A DNA stretch of 64,000 bases from Paraphysomonas bandaiensis. Taxonomy: Eukaryota > Chrysophyceae. The position numbers and the translations under genes were made by a program. Shown here one piece after another: positions 20,498 through 31,001 of this stretch (the first letter of the stretch is position 1; the number at the start of each line of letters is the position of its first letter). The stretch is taken from the NCBI GenBank assembly GCA_965644295.1, contig CBFFRP010000298.1:1-64000 (forward strand). Reading direction: 5' to 3'. The notes under the pieces were generated by a model that saw only the letters and a program-made list of their open reading frames with translations, ran no database searches and was not told the origin of the DNA.

Positions 20498-21158
20498 ATG
20501 CAAACCGTTGACCTCAAGCACTCTACTCTTGAGGCTCCTTGGCTGAGAGAAATTCCTAGACCGCCTGGATTCGACCCAAATTTTGTTCAGGTATTTATAA
20601 ATGATTTCAGTTCAGACTGATTTATGATAAATACGATAATAACTTGACTCACTCCCACTATGAGATATATATGTATAGTCTATTCTGATAATGGTTTGAT
20701 AGGCTAAAGATGATGCTTCGAGTGCGGTGAGTGCGGGAAAACATCTGGCTGCAAAGCAGAAGCAGGTCATGGCGATTGCTTATGGTCCTGGTAAAAACAT
20801 AATGAGCACTGCTTTCATGCTTTGGATGAGTGGTTCCAGCATACAAATATTTTCATTGGTAAATTCTCTTTTTGTTTTCTCATTTATGAGTAAATTTCCC
20901 TGACAGATGATGACGGGTATGGCACTGTTCAACCCCATAAACTCTATTGCTGGGATAAACAAAACTTTCTCCAAATACGAGGGAGAAGGTGTAGACCTGA
21001 AAATTCCTAAATTAGTGTTTTTGTCTCTTCAGTTGCTCGCCTTAGGAATGGCACTATATAAGTGCTCGATGATGGGTCTGTTGCCACTAACGTCCGCTGA
21101 TTGGACGAACTATATACCCCACAGAGCTGCGTTAGAGTATGCTGGAATACCTGTGTAA
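20498..21158 (+). CDS. EMC4: ER membrane protein complex subunit 4
   Basis: Exons 20498-20590, 20703-20858 and 20907-21158 join without phase change (all phase 0) to give 166 residues. The family pattern is clear: PWLREIPRPPGFD near the N-terminus, MLWMSGSSIQIFSLMMTGMA over the first membrane segment, NPINSIAGINKTF, and the hallmark ALYKCSMMGLLPLTSADW followed by an acidic/aromatic tail. EMC4 is a subunit of the EMC insertase, which places tail-anchored and multipass proteins in the ER membrane. The frame is open upstream through the microsatellite; the ATG at 20498 is chosen because the conserved region starts soon after it. Slightly shorter than the human protein (about 183). Confidence 0.92.
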
Positions 21159-21713
21159 TAAATGTGTAGCATAATGGGTATGGTGGAATTTTATACTTTA
21201 GGATAATTAATGAGTACGCAATCAATGAATGTACTCTTTCATCCTTCCTTTTAATTGTGAAAAAATGCCACTTTCAGAGTATTAGGATTCAGCTTAATAC
21301 AAGATTATATCTGTGAGTATAATGTTCAATGAAATGTATCATGAACTGAATTAGAGAGAGTATCTGATGAAGATACATGATCGTCATCATAACGTCGTCA
21401 TTATCAGTTACACTTCTAACTATTCCGTTGTGCATGATAGTTATGTTTTATATTGTTATTCATAATTCTCACCCTATCGTGTTCATTACTAACACTCTAA
21501 TAATCACAACATTGTTTTACTATTACTAAGATGAATTCTTTATTCAGAGTAGTCTATGCGTCGTAGATTATCAATAAAAGTATCGTTAGTTCATTGCATA
21601 TCTATGTGACAAGGACCGATATAACCATTTTCCCTATACGCATTATATTTCTCGTTCCATTAAATAATTGTTATTTAAGATAAATTAGACTACGAAGTAA
21701 AACGGCATGATAA
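21159..21713. other. Convergent intergenic spacer
   Basis: Between EMC4 and the next minus-strand gene; AT-rich, no gene or repeat recognised. Confidence 0.5.
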
Positions 21714-21929
21714 CTAAAACCACCCTTTCACTTCTCTATTGTTTTTGTACCCCATCCGGTTCAGTTGATGGTAGTGTTTCTTGACAGAGTCTGGATCTAG
21801 ATTCTTTCCTGTCCAGTTCGTCACAACAGGATGGACTGTTTTATGTTCATTGGACGGATCCGTAGGACCGAATCTCAGTCTAGTGACACCACTATCACTA
21901 TTATTCTTGGCATATCGTGGAGTCGTCAT
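21714..21929 (-). CDS. Small hypothetical protein (71 aa)
   Basis: Single-exon frame, ATG at 21927-21929. Polar protein with basic ends (MTTPRYAKNNSDSGVTRLRF at the start; VKKHYHQLNRMGY near the end), no membrane segment and no signal peptide. Its composition looks coding and it follows the LYR-type gene on the same strand by 65 bp. I do not recognise it; a small mitochondrial or nuclear accessory protein is conceivable. It could also be the last exon of a longer gene. Confidence 0.5.
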   Translation of the reverse strand: MTTPRYAKNNSDSGVTRLRFGPTDPSNEHKTVHPVVTNWTGKNLDPDSVKKHYHQLNRMGYKNNREVKGWF

Positions 21930-21994
21930 TTTTATATAGGATAGACTAGAAAACGCAGTGCGCAGAGCCTCCGAAGCACTACAACATCATCACA

Positions 21995-22180
21995 TCACAG
22001 TGAGAAACAATGACGTGGTAACAATAACCTTTTATCGTCGTAATTAACTATATTTTTTCGAAACTCAGATCTTATTCTGGCACTGGACTCTACTCGTTTG
22101 TCTTTCGGCAGCGAGAAGCACATCCGAAACAATTTACGGTAAGCTGCAAGCGTATTAGCTCGAGTATCTATCTTACACAT
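21995..22180 (-). CDS. LYR-motif-like small protein (gene model uncertain)
   Basis: From the internal ATG at about 22180 (MCKIDTRANT) the frame gives about 61 residues. AAYRKLFRMC with KDKRVESSARIRSEFRKN reproduces the LYRM pattern, an (L/A)YR near the N-terminus and IR..FR about 22 residues later. LYR proteins bind mitochondrial acyl-carrier protein and assist Fe-S or respiratory-complex assembly. The frame is open 22 codons further upstream. The C-terminal dozen residues (LLLPRHCFSL) do not look like the family, so a 3' splice may be missed. The usual LYRM length is 80-120. Confidence 0.55.
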   Translation of the reverse strand: MCKIDTRANTLAAYRKLFRMCFSLPKDKRVESSARIRSEFRKNIVNYDDKRLLLPRHCFSL

Positions 22181-22246
22181 GTTGATATGATAAGTGTATC
22201 TCGATAATTGCAGGGAAGTGTAAGTACAGTGATCTCCACTGGTCAC

Positions 22247-22786
22247 AGAATTGTATAGTGGCCTTCACTCCATCTCTCTAGAAACTCAATGCATACGCAT
22301 ATTTCGGTAAAAAAAACGCGAAATAGCATGAAGTGGACTTTTTAGATTGTGAAATGTACGAAATTTGATAGTGAAAACCCTCCTATATTTCACCTCGATA
22401 TACGAATATCTCAATTTTTTACAGAAACCCTCGACAGGGTTATGGCAAATGAATATAATAAAACAACTTGTGATTGGATGTGGGTGACGTACGACGACTG
22501 AGGGTTTTTTGTTCATATTACATCGCATGAACCTGTACAGAGTATACAGCAGTGCATACATACTGAGCGTGGCAGCACCCACCTCCAGTATAGTTGAAGA
22601 TAGATAGATATAAACACAGGAATCGAAGGCGGTAGATTACTTTGATGCTACGAACTGCACTAGCATCTTCCATGACAGCCTAATCTTGATCAATCCAGTG
22701 CTGATAGCATGCATGGGTCCCTTATCGTTACAGTAGTCATCTAGTAGCTGGCAGGTAGCTATTAGCAGATAGATAGTTAGTTAGAA
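22247..22786. other. Intergenic spacer upstream of the YVH1-type gene
   Basis: Contains GATA-type short repeats (about 22600 and 22765-22780). A 98-codon minus-strand frame here is not supported. Confidence 0.4.
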
Positions 22787-25662
22787 ATGGCATGCAGGCC
22801 CCCTAAGAAGCCAGCATTGGCTCTAGAAGCTGATCTCGTGCAGGTGGATTTATTCGCAGGTGTCTGTAATGCATTAACACTCATCTGCAGGATAACATGC
22901 CCGCTGAGGTGTACCCGAAAATATATATCGGCTCCGTACACGCAGCTTTCAATCAGGAGGTTCTAGTGGACCGCGGGATAACTCATGTGAGCGTCTGTGA
23001 TTGTTTTCGATCCCAAAGTCGCTTATTATATTTGTGTTCGTAGATACTAAATGCTTCGAGGTTGCCGTCTACGTTTCCTAAAAGCTTTACATACCTTGCC
23101 ATTGATATCCGAGACAAGTAAGCATCCACTATAGTTGTTTGTGCTTAATAGTAGGACCAGGGATGAAGCGAATATACTTGCCTGTATTCCAGCCTCGAAC
23201 ATATTCATAGAAGCTGTAAGTATATTCTCATTCTGTGCTCCAATGTTCTGTGTCTAACACTATACCGCTTTTTTTTTGTATTCTGTTAACAGGGCATGGA
23301 CAGTGGCGGGGTATTGGTTCACTGCTATGGTGGTCGCTCTCGATCCGCCGCCCTGGTAACTGCATTCTTGATGTCATCATTAAACTGGAGCTACGAGGAG
23401 AGCCTAGCGTGTATCCAAAGTTCTCGACCTGTCGCATGCATCAACCCAGGGTTCGAAGCACAGCTTAAGGCGTATCATCATGCAAGCTGTGATGTCTACA
23501 TCGCACAACAGGTAAATACCACTGCCGGCAGAATTTTATTAAAAGAGTGATGTGTACAATTAATTATCACGGACGCCATTGTTTCTTGACATCTATGCTC
23601 GTGTTTGGATTGATCACAATCTGTTATCAGATACTACTACAAGGCCGTGTACGTGCCCTGCAGAGTTATAGAGCTATTAAAGGTTCCACCGAAGATGAGC
23701 TGGCTGTAAAGGCCTCGGAAAGAAGGAAGTTTGGGTCATTACATGTATGTAGCGTCAGCAGGACGCCGGGAGGTGTATCAGAACGTAGTCAGTCTGGTGG
23801 AAAGCGATCTGGGGGGCATGCGAAGGATATAACTGGAAGCGAAGTGGAACATATGGAGGAGGAGAACATGGAATTAGATATGAACCTCAGTGGCAAATCA
23901 TCAGTGAAATTAGAAGCAGGAGTGCAGAGTACGAGTGGTGCCTCTTCAGCAAGTGTCGCAGGGTCACCTCAATCGAATGTGAGGAAGGCAATCCCACTTA
24001 TGGATCCGAAGTCTCCCAGGTTGAGATTATCAAGGCCAGGTATGATATACGTATATATATAACAAGGCTATAATGTATACAATGAAATGTTCTCTGGTCG
24101 TTTCATTTTGTCGGGCTATTGGTATTGATGACTTGTGTAGGGAGCACAGCCGTTCGAGTTATTCCCCCTCTTCGCGGCCTCGAGAGAGTGTTCTGCTGCT
24201 CGTGGTGTCAGACAAACCTTTTCAATCTTGCTAGTGTTATTCGTACAGATTTAGATGTGTTGCCGCTGACAGATGTGTTGAATTTAGCATTAGGGAAAAT
24301 GTCACACAATTTGGGAATAGCCCAGACAGACAGTACGCACTACCACGACAATGGTGACAATGGTGAGAGAAACTCGTCGTCGTGTCTTGTTTCTGCACCC
24401 TCTCCTCGGAGTATGATTTCAACTCAGCGTACCTATCCGGATGATTCTAAGGAGGCGTCGCAGCATCCCACCCTGTATAGATCACACCCTCAGACCAGTC
24501 GTGCTGGAGGGGCTAAGTCGTTTGAATTCGACGTGCCGCTGCTTCGCACATCCAGCTGTGGGGAAAACAGCGACATGAAGCGCACAGCTGATGATGTGAA
24601 GCGGAAATTGGAGAAACCGGATTTCAAATCTGTCAGTACGGAGCACGAGGAGCTTAGTTGGTCGAATTGTATCAGGGGAGAAAGTCCGATGGAAGTGACT
24701 GACTTCAAAGATGATGGGAGGCAGGTCGATGTCTACGGGAGGAGACAGAGTGGCAAACATCTTGATGTAGATAGTAAGCTTGCTAACGATGGGCAATATG
24801 ATAATGAATACCACCGTCCAAGGGGGGATAGTGGTAGCAGCATCAGCCCTAAATATTCAGTTCGAAGTGAACACTCTTTGACTCCTCACCTGCATCCCCC
24901 TGTTCACCCGAATACTCATGGAGTATCCTCTCAACTTTCTCCTTCAGAAAGTCCGCGTATTCCATTCCCTCCCCGAGGGACTAGAAAATCCTATGTCTAC
25001 CCTTCTCCCCGCAATCGTCCCACTTCAGCAGAGAAGCGGAGATGGCTAGAACGAGTCCACTTGCTCAATTCATCTGCCCCAGATGACCGAATGGAACATG
25101 CCGACCACCTTAGAGGGCATGAGAAAGTTGCCAAAATGTCTCATGACGATGACGAAGCTATCAAGCTTGGATTCGGTCAAGATAAGTATATATACCTGGA
25201 ATTTTTGGATTGGATGGGAGAAGAGCTTCTCTCTCCGGATATTGATTCGGGAGAGCTGAAATGTGGTCATTGCTCAAGAGTAATTGGTGCTTGGACTTGG
25301 AATCCGTCGTCGAGGTAGGTGTGATTGATGCTGGATATCTAGGCATGTGCAACATGTGATTGGTATTGGTGTATGAGTTGTGTTGGGTGTATTTGAATTG
25401 ACTGTCCATAGAAGATGGTGGTGTAACAAACTTTTCCAGGCATACTATGGGTGGTCGCCTGCAAGCTCCGATTATTCGAGTACACAAAAATGTAGTAAAT
25501 GAGGTTAGTGCCGGCAGTACACATGGTCGATTCTGGGGTGTTATAATGATATGTGATGTTCATATGTGATACTCGCCCTAGTTAATTAATTTGCAGGTTG
25601 ATATTCCATTTGACCCAACGCCTAGAGGCACGCCGCGAGTGGAGGATCACATGGAAGAATGA
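22787..25662 (+). CDS. DUSP12/YVH1-type dual-specificity phosphatase with split zinc-binding tail
   Basis: Nine exons: 22787-22843, 22891-22986, 23044-23117, 23155-23215, 23293-23511, 23631-24039, 24141-25314, 25440-25503, 25597-25662. All phases agree and give 739 residues. The phosphatase domain is at about 22-165 (YPKIYIGS, ILNASRLP, IDIRDKTRDEANI) with the catalytic signature HCYGGRSRSA (Cys about 107). After a linker, a CxxC at about 325-328 (CSWCQTNLF) matches the first half of the YVH1 zinc region. Some 350 low-complexity residues follow, then FLDWMGEELL, ELKCGHCSRVIGAWTW (CxxC 680-683) and IIRVHKNVVNEVDI, the second half. The usual CSCG cysteines are replaced by HTMGG. YVH1 releases Mrt4 during 60S ribosome maturation; human DUSP12 is only 340 residues. 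Confidence 0.88.
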
Positions 25663-26829
25663 CAAACGCAATCTTTTAAACAAGACTACTGATTACTATA
25701 TTAATATCTCCGCCGTGTACTCGAGCAGTTAGAGGTATCAGGAATTCGAATAGCTTTAGGTGACACCGTAGCTCAATATCCTCTCAGCTATTTCAAGGTC
25801 TTCTGTTGTTTCATTTTCCGATGTTGTAGTTGTACCTTGTTATTTATGCGCAGAGTTATTCTCCCTGCGAACACTTATTTTGTTATAGCGCTCATGAAGG
25901 ACGTAGATGAAGTGTAGTGAATATTAGGTTGCAGAATGGTTATTAATATGAAATTTTCAGACGCCCCCCGTTAAATTTTCACCATTGTATCCAATGTCAA
26001 GCACGCACCACAGCATTTAATGAAATGGCTTCGATTTGGCAGTGTCGCAAATAATGTAAAGTAGCTTACTCGCTGGCGATGCGGATCGTCTGATTACGAC
26101 AGCCATGACGTAAAGACATAGTCATTGATATTAAGAGTGGATCATATATAGAGAGATGTAGTTGGTCTTACCCACAGTCGTCATCACTATTGATATAAAC
26201 GGAAAAACGTAACTATTCCACTTCGTTTAACACTATTGGCCGATAACTTTTCACCATAAGCTCGTACCCAAATGACAAATGACAAGCATCTTATTTAGAG
26301 AAAGCAACGCAATGCTCTCTGGATCTCTAATAACACAGTACAGGGTTAGTGATTAGTATCAACACTCTATTAGTACGTGTACGTGTACATAAAGTTGGTT
26401 TTATAGTAAATTAAAACTACAGAATAACGTGCTATTGCTATAGAATAAAGTGAACTTTTCGTGTAAATCGGCTAAGTGTAGTTACCGTGTGACTGTAGTG
26501 TATAAACTCTTGATTGCAATAATATTTTGCTCAATATTTCATATTATACCGTAATCCAAAAATAAAGCAAGTTTGCATGCGTACAGCACTGAGTTAATAT
26601 ATATCCATAGGGGATCTATTTTTCGACCTACTAGTCAATTTAGTGGAATTTCCTAGTCACACCAAAATTGGTGGAAGAACCTCTAGTCAAAAGGTATAAA
26701 AACCTAGTCATTAAATAATTAGATTTTTATCATTACAATGACTAGGTTGAGTAGGTGGAAGTGGGTATTCGCCTAGTCAAACAGGGGAGCATACTGTAGC
26801 CATAAATTCAAAAATTCAAATGCTATATG
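25663..26829. other. Intergenic spacer
   Basis: AT-rich, no gene recognised. Short CCTAGTCA-type words recur at about 26630-26790 (for example CCTAGTCA and AACCTAGTCA) without forming a clear array. Confidence 0.4.
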
Positions 26830-28230
26830 CCTCACACTTCGTCGTCACAGTCGAATGAAAATTGGGCTGTTTCTGATGACCAAGTCCGGTGTAGCTCCAC
26901 AGCAATCTTCATTTCATGGGCATCGAACCCCACAATCTTCGGATGAGCCAGGATGTGATCAGGAGCATCAGTAAACCGACACTGCCAGCGAATAATTTTT
27001 TCATTTCAGTGGTTTGGTACCGCACGGTAATCCACGCACATACCATTCAGGTACTGCGCGTGTCGTACGTACGTGTTCTTCCAGTCCCCTGGCCTAGGCC
27101 CATGACATCTACGGATTCATCGTTGATAAGAGCCCTAGCTGCATTGCGAGGCCGGCCGCGTTTCCTTGCAGGCCTGATAGTGCTCGCTATGTGCTTTACA
27201 TCAAAGTCCCCTACGGAGAAATTAAGATTTTTAAGGAGCTATAAATATGACACACACATACCTCGCAAGTGATGTATGGCTAGGGAGTGGGAGCAGTAAA
27301 ACCATTGTCCCAAAATCGCGGACAGCTGCAAATGAGAGAGATATAGGTCCTACGATTTATTTTGTAAGGAACTTCCCGAACAGCAAACATACTGAGGTAT
27401 CTATAGCATAGAGAGTGATTAATACCTAGTAAAAGAATTACAATATTTATTTTGCCTCTCTCTACATTCCTCCACTTGATACGTATCTCTTCCTCTAACG
27501 CAATGGAACATATCTATGAATGACTTGTTCATTCGATTCTCACCTGTGTGTTCAATGAACAGGTTTTTGTTTGAGTTAACATACCTATTAAAACTTCTGT
27601 CAATGACGCATATTATTTCATAAATAACAGTTGCTAACCAATGAACTTCCTTTTTACCCCTTTCACTAATATGCCCATCTGTTTGCAGTTTTGAGGACCT
27701 GGATCGATAATAGAGCATGCGTCGAGGAGACACTCGCGATGCACGTGATCATGTTGCAGTAAAGCAAGCTGATCATTACATAAGAAATTGACCCTTGTGA
27801 CCCGGTACTGCTCTTGCAGATGTCGCATGGCGATCCATCCCGCAGCATCGAATTCGGGTACTTGGGTACCCAAGCTGCTTTGCTACTTCTTTCACCACGG
27901 TGAATAGTGCCACTAATAATGGACGAGCTTCCGCTCTACTACAAGCGTGGAATAAAGGGACAGGTTTTCTTTTCAAGTGATGTTCTGTTATATACATATA
28001 GTATATATGTTAAACATATATATAAAGTGTATATTTAGTTTAGGTATTCTTACCTCCAAGTGATTCTATCAGGTTGTCCATGTCCACCCATTATTCGTAA
28101 TCTTATATGTCGAATCGACGGAAAGGCACAGGCCTGTATCCTTGTAGGCCTTGAGTATAGCGATAAAGTTCTCCAGCTCATGATAGCTGGAGAATATCCA
28201 GCCGTCACATACAGGTTACCGTCGCATATT
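26830..28230 (-). pseudogene. Decayed MULE-type transposase
   Basis: Scattered minus-strand frames in order spell a MULE transposase. GLCLSVDSTYKITNNGW (about 28117-28067) is the DxTYK block with the first catalytic Asp. KPVPLFHACSRAEARPLL and ALFTVVKEVAKQLG (about 27965-27875) follow. After a frameshift comes PEFDAAGWIAMRHLQEQY with the second Asp, and a later basic ARKRGRPRNAARAL (about 27180-27140) is an AT-hook typical of such tails. Frames change at least twice and stops intervene, so it is a relic. Some changes could be introns: the last piece (FTDAPDHILAHPKIVGF) follows a good acceptor at about 26985. Confidence 0.6.
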
Positions 28231-29141
28231 TTTGTACTTCACATATTTTACTTAATCTTAGAATTATTGTGTCTTAGGTACAACAGTTGAGATTGAGCAC
28301 ATGCATACGCTAGTAATATAATAAACAGATGTTGCTGAGAACAGATGTTTTACCAGATGTTACACGAATATGAAGTAGTGTTCAGATTATTAATCATAAT
28401 TTCTTACTTGAAAGTGCATTGTGTTCAACAAAAGCAAGATTAAAGTTTACGTGTAGAGCAAAGTTAGCTTCAGCAAAATGTCCAATGATAACAGCCATTA
28501 CCCTTAATGGCTATAAAAATGATGGTAAAGTTGGCCTCTCATTATAAATTTCTTTACATTTGGAGAGGTACTGTTTCTTTTTACGGCCGATTGTAAGGGA
28601 TTTTACCACTGTTTTCTGCAGCAGGAAGGAGTTGTAGCCAGGGCTCCGTAACAATTAATAGAATTACAATAAGTTGTAGCGGAGAGAAAGGGCTCATTTA
28701 GTCAATAAAATATAAATAGAAGGATCATATTCATGTAGAATATAGACACAGCCGTGAAGAGCAGGGTCATGGGTAAAGGCTATGGACTCGTTGAGTTAGG
28801 ACAAGACAACCTAGTATCAAATTTATGCTTTCTGATGTGATATCTACTACTTAAGTAATTTATCTATATATGATATATCAGGATGCCATAACCTACATTG
28901 CTGTAGACCAGTATTGCAGTCTGCATAAAGTATACGCTGACTCATTATAGACAACAAAAAGTACTTTCATGACAATGAGCACGATTACCTTGTTAATATA
29001 TCATACACTGATTAAATGCAAAGTAACGTCCAAACAACCAGCAGTACAGTAGTTCTGTGTGGTTTGTAAAAAAGAATCGATGTATGTACGTGACTGGAGT
29101 CAGAAGCGGTGCTGTCTACGAGGCTGCTACACATGTATTCT
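28231..29141. other. Intergenic spacer with hAT-MITE trace
   Basis: GCCAGGGCTCCGTAACAATTA at about 28639-28659 matches the end of the miniature element at 32939-33044. Otherwise AT-rich without supported genes. Confidence 0.5.
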
Positions 29142-30538
29142 TCATCTTCTACCGTGTTGTTGCCGCAAAGTTGAGTTGCGATCCTCCACCGGTCCCGTAG
29201 ACGTAATACCATGGGGGTTGTACACGTATCCATCGTCGGCATATACCGATCCTCGAGTGCAGCAAAATGCACTCCGGAAACGATACACTAGCAACGATCT
29301 TGCACACGCCATGACAAGAAACCCAACCTGTTGCTATGGAATAGTCACTTATCACCCTCGCACACATGCAAGCACAATAAAACTCTCACTTAAACGTACA
29401 CCATAGATCACCAGTATATAATATCGAAGTATTTAGCATAAAACCCGCACCTGTCTCGGACACAAAAAGGCCGCCAAAGCGGTCAAGAAAGCATTGACGA
29501 TAAATACCCCCAAAATAGCAGCTACCATTCGGCTCTTATGAAGAGGACCAGCTTCTGCGGTTAGCACAGCGTAGTACGTCTTTCTAAAAGGCAACTTGCT
29601 AGCAGACGGTGGTAGATGATAGGAGGAGAAAGGGGAGACAAGTTTGCAAACGTGGGATCCACACTGCACCGTATCTCCCTGGCGATACTTTGCACCAGCC
29701 TTCCATGAGTGCATACGTAGGTTTTTCTTGTTGGCATCCAAGGGAGATAGAGCCCATACACCACATCGTCGGCTATCAACGACCATCTGCATACGGTGAT
29801 GCATGTACGTAATCAGGTATAACCAGGCAAAGCTGGACACCCAACAAAATAAAACGTGAAGTAAACATGGCAGTGGCTCATAGAGGATATCCCGGGGGCC
29901 TGTAGTGAGCAGGGGATATATAGAGAAGAAGTAGGTCAAATAGATGCTCCATAGAAAGGCTAGCCCAATATTTCCCTCCGCCAGAGGCATCTTAATGAGA
30001 TTGCTGAATGCTATTAAGTCATTGGGCTGTGGAGCCCAGAGAGACAGTGCGTGCAGTGCCCCTGATATGAATCTATACAGACATCATCACACCATAAGAC
30101 AACATAGACAGGAATACGCACTGTATGAAGAGACTACTGTAGGGGAACTCCGACATACTGACTACAGCGGGCTTCTCAATGAGCGACAGCGACAGCAACA
30201 CGAACAGAATGCTCTCCACGAGAGGGCCTTTGGACATCTTGAGTGTATGTGACTGTTTCTGTGTGCGATAATACACAAGTAAACACACACAGGGATCAGC
30301 TGCAGTGTCAGTCACCTCATCGAACGGAATGAATATCTGAGTGGTGTACATCACGAAGAGAGGGAACACAGTTTTCGTCCAGCATAATGATCGGAACCTC
30401 TGTGTGTATATGGTTATGTATGTATGCATGTGTGTGTGTATGTAGGGAGTGTCTTACCCATCCGTATATGTTGTAATACTGTGCGATATACTGTATGATG
30501 TAGATCACTTTCAGGTGAGTTAGTAGCTTGCTATTCAT
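29142..30538 (-). CDS. Multipass membrane protein (394 aa), four exons
   Basis: Exons 30538-30458, 30399-30093, 30061-29451 and 29327-29142 give a phase-consistent 394 residues starting MNSKLLTHLK. The third junction uses a 31-nt intron (GTGTGATG...ATATCAG), unusually short, but it restores a continuous hydrophobic segment (FLSMLSYG joined to ALHALSLW). Hydrophobic stretches include VESILFVLLSLSLIE, the segment just named, IGLAFLWSIYLTYFFSIYPL, LLHVLFCWVSSFAWLYLI, MVAAILGVFIVNAFLTALAA and GFLVMACARSLLVYRF, so about six to eight passes. A hydrophilic loop with a CGSHVC pair lies between the fourth and fifth. No family is recognised. If the last intron is retained the protein ends five residues after CPRQ. 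Confidence 0.65.
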
Positions 30539-31001
30539 ACTTCGGTTGACTTCACTTCAATGATTATTACTCGAACAGCTCGTTGAAGAATCCTCAACTA
30601 ACAAAAAATAAGGAAGTCATAATTGCATGAGCACTTCTACTTCCCCTCACTCATAGTAGGTCTGTAGAGCCCTCAATAGTAGACTAACTTACAGGATAGA
30701 GCAGAGACGTGGAATATGCACACAGCAGGACTACTCCTGTACTTCTCCTACACTATTGTACTGCTCTATACGTACCCTCCTAACACACACAGCAGTGCAG
30801 CTGTACAGCAGGCAGGAATACGGTATTCCTCTGTATTCTATTTTCAGTTTAAGTCATCACCACAAACCATCTGGAAAGTAGGAGCAGCTGATACTATAAA
30901 GGAGCCGTTGGAGTTGAGTGCTCCTCGGCTCACAATAACACACTCTTGCATCTCACTATCCAACAACACAGAAATAACTTCATAACACCCCTACAAGTGC
31001 C
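30539..31001. promoter_or_regulatory. Divergent intergenic region
   Basis: 463 bp shared as upstream region by the membrane protein (minus) and the SAP-like repeat protein (plus). No distinctive motif was identified. Confidence 0.35.

Noticed and set aside
19664-20620. Long Met-Tyr-Val-Cys and Tyr-Ile-His-Thr frames
   Set aside because: They are translations of the GTAT tetranucleotide, whose reading is stop-free in all frames on both strands; not genes, even though one frame runs into EMC4 exon 1.
22286-22582. Minus-strand 98-codon frame
   Set aside because: AT-rich, no domain, no conserved pattern.
24237-24814. Minus-strand frames of 61-110 codons
   Set aside because: Antisense to the large YVH1-type exon, which is in phase with conserved domains on both sides.
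29059-29406. Plus-strand 115-codon frame
   Set aside because: The minus strand here is the last exon of the multipass membrane protein, joined by a good acceptor and continuing a hydrophobic helix.
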